A DNA stretch of 27,239 nucleotides, from positions 1-27,239 of the forward strand of contig JBOGDF010000023.1 of NCBI GenBank assembly GCA_050701635.1. The letters are read 5' to 3'. Made by a program: the position numbers and the translations under genes. Positions 22,385 to 27,239 of the stretch are shown here, in pieces. The notes beneath the pieces were generated by a model. That model was not told the DNA's origin, searched no databases, and saw only the letters and a list, made by a program, of their open reading frames with translations. This stretch comes from WHSM01 sp050701635 (GTDB lineage: Bacteria; Actinomycetota; Actinomycetes; Mycobacteriales; Micromonosporaceae). The first letter of the stretch is position 1. Each line of letters starts with the position of its first letter.

Positions 22385-23719
22385 CTAGCGTGCGGCGAGA
22401 TCGGTGGCCGGCATGCGGGTGAGGTGCGCGGCGACCTGTAGGAGCTGTCGATCACCGCCTCGAGGCCCGATCAGTTGGACCGATTGCGGGACGTCCCCGA
22501 TCACTCCGACGGGAATCGCGATCGTGGGGTGGCCGCTCAGGTTGAAGGGATAGGTGAACGGGATCCAGTCGAGCCAGTCCGAGGTCGGCCAGCCGGGCGG
22601 GACGGTAGTTCCGGCCGCAAAGGGTGGCGTAGCGACCGTCGGGCTGACGAGGATGTCGTACCCGGACTCGAAGAGGTCGTCGAGCTGCACGCCCAGCTGT
22701 CCGGCCCGTCCCTGCGCCCGGAGTAGGGCATCAGCCGAGATCCGGATCCCCCTCTCGGCCATGAGGACCAGGCCGGGCTCGAGTTCCTCGCGGTCGACGG
22801 GGAGGGTGCCGGCGAGCGTCGCAAGCGCTGCTGACCAGATCGTCTCCATGGCGTCACGCAGGCCGTCGGGACGAACCTCGACAGGCTCTGGGCGCAGGCT
22901 CGGGCTACTGATACCAGAAAGGAAAATCTCGAAGGCCGTGGTCACGCTGGGGTCGACATGGTCCGGGGCGGCCAGGTCAATAAGGTAGCCAACCCTGGGC
23001 GCGGCCGCGGGTGAGGCGGGGTCAGCAGCCGGCGCGAAGGGCGTCAGAGCGATGTCTAGGTCGCCGAGCGTGCGCGTGATGGGGCCGGCGGTGGCAACCA
23101 GGGAGAAGGGACTGCCGGGCAGATCCATCGTTCCCCTGCTCGGCTTCAGCGCGAAGAGTGCGCAGAAGGCGGCGGGGATCCGAACGGAGCCGGCGGCGTC
23201 CGTCCCGATGGAGATTGGTCCCAGACCTGCAGCAATCACGGCAGCGCTGCCGCAGCTTGACCCACCTGGGGTCAACGTTGGCCAACCCGGGTTGAGCGTG
23301 GCGCCGTGCAGCGGGCTGTCCCCAAGTGGCTTCCAGCCGAGCTCGCTCGAGGTTACCTGGGCCCACAGAACGGCACCGGCGTCGCGAAGGCGACGCACAA
23401 CAAGCGAGTCCAAAGACGCCGTTGCGGACTGCAGCGCCCGGGAGCCGCGTGCGTGCGGCCAGCCCGCTACGCCGAGGAGCTCCTTGACCGTGATCGGGAT
23501 GCCGTCGAGAGGCCCGCGCGGACTCCCCAGACGATAGCGCTCGGCCGATTCGCGGGCCGCCTGCAGGGCGCCGTCGGCATCCACGTGAGTGATCGCGTTG
23601 ATCTCTGAGTTGACCCGCCCTTGCCTATCGAGCAGGTCCTCCAGAACCGCAACAGGGCTGACACCACGCAGGTACTGACGACCCAACGAAGCCGCGGTGG
23701 GGATGTCGTTGCGAATCAT
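22385..23719 (-). CDS. Amidase signature family hydrolase
   Basis: A 444-aa enzyme; ATG 23719 follows AAAGGGAG by five bases, and the open frame upstream to 23854 is not protein-like. The Ser-cisSer-Lys triad of the amidase signature family is complete: Lys79 in IPITVKELLG, Ser154 in PGGSSCGSA, and nucleophile Ser178 in IGTDAAGSVRIPAA, with the standard 24-residue spacing between the serines. Cys156 replaces the more common Gly in the GGSS motif. C-terminal segments (DILVSPTVATPPF; FTYPFNLSGHPTIAIPVG) match the family. It cleaves a carboxamide to acid and ammonia (or an ester-like bond). It follows the transporter gene by 68 bases and precedes hmgA, so it probably releases an aromatic acid from an imported amide. 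The substrate cannot be read from sequence. Confidence 0.9.
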   Translation of the reverse strand: MIRNDIPTAASLGRQYLRGVSPVAVLEDLLDRQGRVNSEINAITHVDADGALQAARESAERYRLGSPRGPLDGIPITVKELLGVAGWPHARGSRALQSATASLDSLVVRRLRDAGAVLWAQVTSSELGWKPLGDSPLHGATLNPGWPTLTPGGSSCGSAAVIAAGLGPISIGTDAAGSVRIPAAFCALFALKPSRGTMDLPGSPFSLVATAGPITRTLGDLDIALTPFAPAADPASPAAAPRVGYLIDLAAPDHVDPSVTTAFEIFLSGISSPSLRPEPVEVRPDGLRDAMETIWSAALATLAGTLPVDREELEPGLVLMAERGIRISADALLRAQGRAGQLGVQLDDLFESGYDILVSPTVATPPFAAGTTVPPGWPTSDWLDWIPFTYPFNLSGHPTIAIPVGVIGDVPQSVQLIGPRGGDRQLLQVAAHLTRMPATDLAAR

Positions 23720-23787
23720 GTGGCTCCCTTTGGGACATGCGGTTGGGGGAAGACTGGGACCGCATAAGGGCTGGCGTCCGCGATCGA

Positions 23788-25110
23788 TCACGGCGTGAGG
23801 TCGATGCCCTTGGGTTCGCGAACCATCGAGACGGCGCCGAACGAGATCGCGCACAGTGCCATCACGTAGACCCCGATGAAGATCGCGTTGCCGGTCGAGT
23901 CCAGCAGCGCCTGGGCGATCATTGGCGCGAAGGCCCCGCCGATGATCGCGCCGGACGAGTACCCGATCGACGCACCGGAGTAGCGGACCGAGGCTGGAAA
24001 CATCTCGGCGTACATCGCTGACATGGGTCCGTACGTCAGACCGATTCCGGGTGTGAGGAGAACCACTGCGGCGAGGAACAGAAGAGCGTTGCCCGTCTGC
24101 ATCAGGGCGAACAGGGGCACGATCCAGATGATGATCATCGTGTAACCAAGCTGGAACGTGCGCACTCGTCCAATTCGGTCTGAGAGAGCGCCACCGTACA
24201 TCGTGAATCCTGCGTACCCGACTGCGCCTGCCATGGTTGACAGCAGCACCGCCTCGTCGCTGAGGCCGACGGCCGCGCCGTAGGAGACGAAGAATGCGAT
24301 CTGCAGATAGCCGACGGCGTTGTTGCCCGCAAAGATGAGCGCGGTCAATACGACCTGGCGCCGATGGCCGCGGATCAGGTCAATCAGCGGCGCGGAGGAG
24401 CGAGCCTGGCGCTCACGCAACTCCTCGAACACCGGGCTCTCCTCGACAGTCCGGCGGATCACGTAGCCGACCGCGATCATCACCAACGACATCAGGAATG
24501 GGATCCGCCAGCCCCAGGCAAGGAAGGACTCCTCGCTGGTCGCGGCCTTGAGACCGAGCGTGACGGCAGTGGCGAGCAACAGAGCCAGGGGAACACTGAC
24601 CTGCGGGTAGGCACCGAATCGGCCGCGGCGATCGGCAGGCGCGTGCTCTACCGCCATCAGCGCAGCGCCACCCCATTCACCGCCTGCGGAGAACCCCTGC
24701 AGGATCCGGAGAGTGATCAATGCCAGCGGCGCCGCCACGCCGATCGAGGCGTGGGTGGGCAGGAGCCCGATCCCAGTGGTCGCAAGGCCCATCGTCAAGA
24801 GCGTGACGACGAGCATCCGCTTGCGGCCGATCCGATCGCCAAAACGGCCGGCAACGATCGCGCCGATGGGCCGGAACAGGAAACTGATGCCGATCGTCGC
24901 CAGCGACACAAGAGACGCGAGCCCGGGGGAGGACTGCTCCAGCGGTGCGAAGAACAGTGGGGCGAACACCAGCCCAGCCGCTTGCGCGTAGATGAAGAAG
25001 TCGTACCACTCGATCGTGGTGCCAACCAATGCCCCCGCAAGCACCTTGCGTTGCTCGGCGGAGGGCCGGGTCTGAGTCGTACCCGAGTCCCTGTCTGCCG
25101 TGAGCGCCAT
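23788..25110 (-). CDS. MHS-family (major facilitator) metabolite:H+ symporter
   Basis: A 440-aa inner-membrane transporter with about twelve helices. ATG 25110 has GGAGG 7 bases upstream; 13 extra codons would be added by the first in-frame start. It opens with VLAGALVGTTIEWYDFFIYA, the hallmark of the MHS subfamily (relatives of KgtP, ProP, ShiA and PcaT), followed by the MFS loop motif GRFGDRIGRKRMLV between helices 2 and 3 and its echo GGALSDRIGRVRTFQ in the second half, plus RILQGFSAGGEWGGAALMAV. MHS members carry organic acids, betaines or aromatic acids with protons. Here it would bring in the substrate for the amidase or homogentisate route. It is the first gene of the catabolic run downstream of the regulator. 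Confidence 0.92.
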   Translation of the reverse strand: MALTADRDSGTTQTRPSAEQRKVLAGALVGTTIEWYDFFIYAQAAGLVFAPLFFAPLEQSSPGLASLVSLATIGISFLFRPIGAIVAGRFGDRIGRKRMLVVTLLTMGLATTGIGLLPTHASIGVAAPLALITLRILQGFSAGGEWGGAALMAVEHAPADRRGRFGAYPQVSVPLALLLATAVTLGLKAATSEESFLAWGWRIPFLMSLVMIAVGYVIRRTVEESPVFEELRERQARSSAPLIDLIRGHRRQVVLTALIFAGNNAVGYLQIAFFVSYGAAVGLSDEAVLLSTMAGAVGYAGFTMYGGALSDRIGRVRTFQLGYTMIIIWIVPLFALMQTGNALLFLAAVVLLTPGIGLTYGPMSAMYAEMFPASVRYSGASIGYSSGAIIGGAFAPMIAQALLDSTGNAIFIGVYVMALCAISFGAVSMVREPKGIDLTP

Positions 25111-25464
25111 CGATATACCTCCGAGTGGTCGTCCTGTGAAGCGCATCACCGACAGCGTAGGAATTTTGGGGGCATGGTCAGGCAGTCCAATGCGTACCCC
25201 GGTCTCCGGGCCAATCCCGTCTCGTCTGTCTCCGCATGGACCGCTCTGGGATCACAGTCGAACTCACCGTCCGGCTGTCGCGAGCTGCAGGCAACCCCTT
25301 GCCGGGCTGATGGCCGGATCGGGGTGACACGTTCCTTGCAGCTCCGCGTTCCTTCCAAAGGTTCGCTGGGGATGCGGGTTCGGCCAGTTCGGCTGCGGGC
25401 ACAGCGCCGCGGTGTCGGGGCTCGGGGCAGCGCATTTCGACACGGGAGTGGTACCGGCCTCTGC
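25111..25464. other. Intergenic region upstream of the transporter gene
   Basis: This 354-base stretch between the MocR-type gene and the transporter gene (both minus strand) holds the GGAGG ribosome-binding site (CCTCC at 25118-25122) and presumably the promoter of the catabolic operon. An ATTGGACTGCC element (minus strand, 25181-25191) resembles the ATTGGT elements before hmgA. No protein-like ORF or clear hairpin was recognised; frames open across it are biased toward Arg and Pro and look like shadows. Confidence 0.4.
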
Positions 25465-26931
25465 TCAGCTTGAAGCCCGCACCGCCTCCGCGATCGCTCG
25501 CACACCGTCTGGGATGCGGCGCATCGATATTGCGCCGAAGCCGAGCACGAGCCACAGCCCAGGTCGGTACCTCGCAGGAAGCTCGCCCGCGTGGCAGTAG
25601 CGATGCAGCGGATAGGCCCGCACGCTGCGCTCGTCCAGCTCGGCTTGTAAGCGGTCCTGGTCGCCTGACGTAGCTAGCTGCACGAGCGCGTGGAGGCCTG
25701 CCGGAGTCCCGGTGACCGTGACACCGGGGAACGACTCGGCAAGTGCTTCAATCAGGATCTCGCGCCGGTGCGCGTACTCACGCCGCATCTGACGCAGATG
25801 CCGTTCAAACGCACCGCTGGACACGAACTCCCCGAAGGTCAGCTGCGAGAAGACGGAGATTCCGACGTCGATGTGCGATCGGCTCGTTCGGACCTCCTCG
25901 CGCAAGATCGAGGGCGTGACCAGCCAGCCGAGTCGGAGGCCGGGGGCCAGGCTCTTGCTGACCGATCCGACGAGCGCAACGCGTTCTGGCACCACGCCCT
26001 GCAGCACACCCAGTGGCTGCCGGTCGTATCGCAACTCGGCGTCGTAGTCGTCTTCGATGATGAGACCGCCGACCTCGTCAGCCCATCGGAGTAGTTCGAG
26101 CCGACGCTGTCGTGACATGACGGACCCGACTGGAAAGCTGTGGGCGGGCGAGACCAACACAGCGGCAACACCTGCCTCGCGCAGCCCGTCGACGCTGACC
26201 CCCTCGTCGTCGACCCGAATGGGCACTGGCTCAACCTCGGAGCCCTCGAAGGGCAGCCGCAACGGGATCCAGCCGGGATCTTCAACTCCGATGCGACGAA
26301 TACCCCGTGCGGCCAGAGTGCCCGCCAGGATGCCGACCGCGTGGACCGCGCCGTTGGTGACGAAGGTGTTCTCCTCCAGGGCTGCTGCGCCACGAACTCG
26401 GCCGAGGTAGTCGGCTATGGCACCGCGAAGTGCGGGCAGGCCGTCAGGGTCCCCGTAGTCCAGGTTGGCTGACGGCGCCTTGGCGAACCCGGTTCGCGCA
26501 GCGCGTAGCCAGTCGGTGCGGGGGAACTTCGACAGGTCTGGGATACCGGTTCGAAAGTCGAAGGTGTAGCTGCGGTCGGGCTTGCGAACGGGCGGTGGCG
26601 TCGGCTCCGCAGTCGGCACTCCTTGGACATAGGTCCCCGATCCGACCTGCGAACGGAGGTACCCTTCTGCTTCGAGCTGCTCGTAGGCCTGGACGACCAT
26701 CCACCGGGAGCAGCCGATCTGCTCACTGAGCGCGCGGCTTGCCGGGAGCCGCACGCCACTGCGCAGCCGCCCGGCCCTGATCGCCTCGCGCAGTCCATTC
26801 TCCAGCTGGCGCAGCCGCGGCGCCGCTGTCGGTTCGTCGTCCCAGTCCCACTGCAGCAGCAAGGCCGAATTGGACTGTTCCGGGCTCATGTCTGTGAACG
26901 ATAACTGCGAAGTCCCTCTGCTCGTGGCCAT
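25465..26931 (-). CDS. MocR-type (GntR/aminotransferase fusion) transcriptional regulator
   Basis: A 488-aa protein of normal MocR length. Residues 36-104 are a winged-helix GntR domain: LREAIRAGRLRSGVRLPASR, ALSEQIGCSRWMVVQAYEQL, EAEGYLRSQVGSGTYV. Residues 125-488 are a fold-type I aminotransferase domain that binds pyridoxal phosphate: IIEDDYDAELRYD holds the pyridine-contacting Asp (about 294-297), and SVSKSLAPGLRLGWLV has the Schiff-base Lys326. LVSPAHSFPVGSVMS and HRYCHAGELP (near the end) are also family positions. Such regulators sense PLP, amino acids or amines and often control the adjacent catabolic genes, here the transporter-amidase-hmg run in the same direction. ATG 26931 is the first start; a second Met at 26889 is possible because neither has a good ribosome-binding site. 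Confidence 0.93.
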   Translation of the reverse strand: MATSRGTSQLSFTDMSPEQSNSALLLQWDWDDEPTAAPRLRQLENGLREAIRAGRLRSGVRLPASRALSEQIGCSRWMVVQAYEQLEAEGYLRSQVGSGTYVQGVPTAEPTPPPVRKPDRSYTFDFRTGIPDLSKFPRTDWLRAARTGFAKAPSANLDYGDPDGLPALRGAIADYLGRVRGAAALEENTFVTNGAVHAVGILAGTLAARGIRRIGVEDPGWIPLRLPFEGSEVEPVPIRVDDEGVSVDGLREAGVAAVLVSPAHSFPVGSVMSRQRRLELLRWADEVGGLIIEDDYDAELRYDRQPLGVLQGVVPERVALVGSVSKSLAPGLRLGWLVTPSILREEVRTSRSHIDVGISVFSQLTFGEFVSSGAFERHLRQMRREYAHRREILIEALAESFPGVTVTGTPAGLHALVQLATSGDQDRLQAELDERSVRAYPLHRYCHAGELPARYRPGLWLVLGFGAISMRRIPDGVRAIAEAVRASS

Positions 26932-27239
26932 CAGACGCTTCGCCAGCCGGGGATCATCGGGCGGGCAGGCGCGACCGTTGGACCTGTGCGAATGGTCTGG
27001 TCAACCTGGGGACGGAGTGACGGCATGTTTCGGCGTTGAGTCAGCTGCTGACCACATGGCCGAAGCGTGCGACGACGCGGCCCGGCTCGTAGCACTGCAG
27101 TTGGGAGTCGGGCCTGAGTTCCGCAGCTGACTGAGGGTCGAGTGACGCGTAAAGGGGCTGTGACCTGCGGAAACGCGTGCGGGGGCGGTGACACGGCGTG
27201 TCACTAGTCCGGGTGCCGGATGGCTCCGGGGATGCTCAG
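26932..27239. other. Region upstream of the MocR-type gene, no convincing gene
   Basis: The last 308 bases. Close to the regulator start it holds GACCGTTGGACC (26973-26984) and AATGGTCTGG (26991-27000), similar to elements before hmgA. A plus-strand frame ends at 27130 with GVESAADHMAEACDDAAR and LVALQLGVGPEFRS; it looks like a protein end but has no start or known family and may be a gene remnant. Confidence 0.35.
27188..27204. promoter_or_regulatory. Perfect 7-bp inverted repeat with 3-bp spacer, operator-like
   Basis: GTGACAC (27188-27194) and GTGTCAC (27198-27204) are exact reverse complements around GGC, a compact 17-bp dyad of the size bound by TetR- or LacI-like dimers. It probably serves a gene just beyond the window; no gene in the window is close enough to assign it. 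Confidence 0.45.

Noticed and set aside
1..27239. CRISPR arrays, tRNA or rRNA genes, intact transposases
   Set aside because: No regularly spaced repeats with unique spacers, no tRNA cloverleaf or rRNA signature and no transposase-like protein was recognised on either strand.

Overview
The window is a mosaic from a high-GC actinobacterium. The first 9.4 kb has the very GC-rich third-codon-position style, GTG/TTG starts, a type VII secretion mycosin tail and an HTH-nSTAND remnant that are common in Micromonosporaceae and relatives; I infer that family or a close one. From about 9.5 kb on, codon use is visibly less GC-rich (many AAT, ATT, TAT and GAT codons), which suggests that two further blocks were acquired separately.

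Layout. 1-300: C-terminal end of a mycosin-like membrane protease. 481-1968 (-): secreted LVIVD-repeat protein. 2284-2977 (-): broken HTH-nSTAND NTPase gene. 3275-9360 (+): a LacI-family regulator, a sugar ABC importer (lipoprotein and two permeases, no ATPase) and an intracellular GH13 alpha-glucosidase, an arrangement like the actinobacterial alpha-glucoside (agl) loci. 9501-15165 (+): two secreted hydrolases, a 1338-aa multidomain GH87 alpha-1,3-glucanase-like protein and a Tat-exported GH71/99-like protein, both with near-identical discoidin modules. Together 3275-15165 reads as a candidate locus for alpha-1,3-glucan (fungal wall or bacterial mutan) use: cut outside, import nigero-/alpha-gluco-oligosaccharides, hydrolyse inside. 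A 16-bp perfect palindrome with a central CpG lies just after a sigma70-like promoter in front of the ABC operon and is a good LacI-type operator candidate.

15533-17196 (+): a copper amine oxidase gene with all metal and cofactor residues, but disrupted by an exact 11-bp tandem duplication and lacking about 100 N-terminal residues that are replaced by a Tat-like signal. 17426-26931 (-): an aromatic catabolic island running leftward: MocR-type regulator, MHS-family transporter, amidase, then a tightly overlapping run hmgA - unknown 294-aa protein - fahA - scoA - 34-codon ORF - scoB. This takes homogentisate to fumarate and acetoacetate and activates acetoacetate with CoA. No maleylacetoacetate isomerase of a known family is present; the unknown protein sits exactly in that pathway gap and is the most interesting candidate in the window. 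The final 308 bases hold no convincing gene but include a perfect GTGACAC-GGC-GTGTCAC palindrome.

No tRNA, rRNA, CRISPR array or intact insertion sequence was seen.
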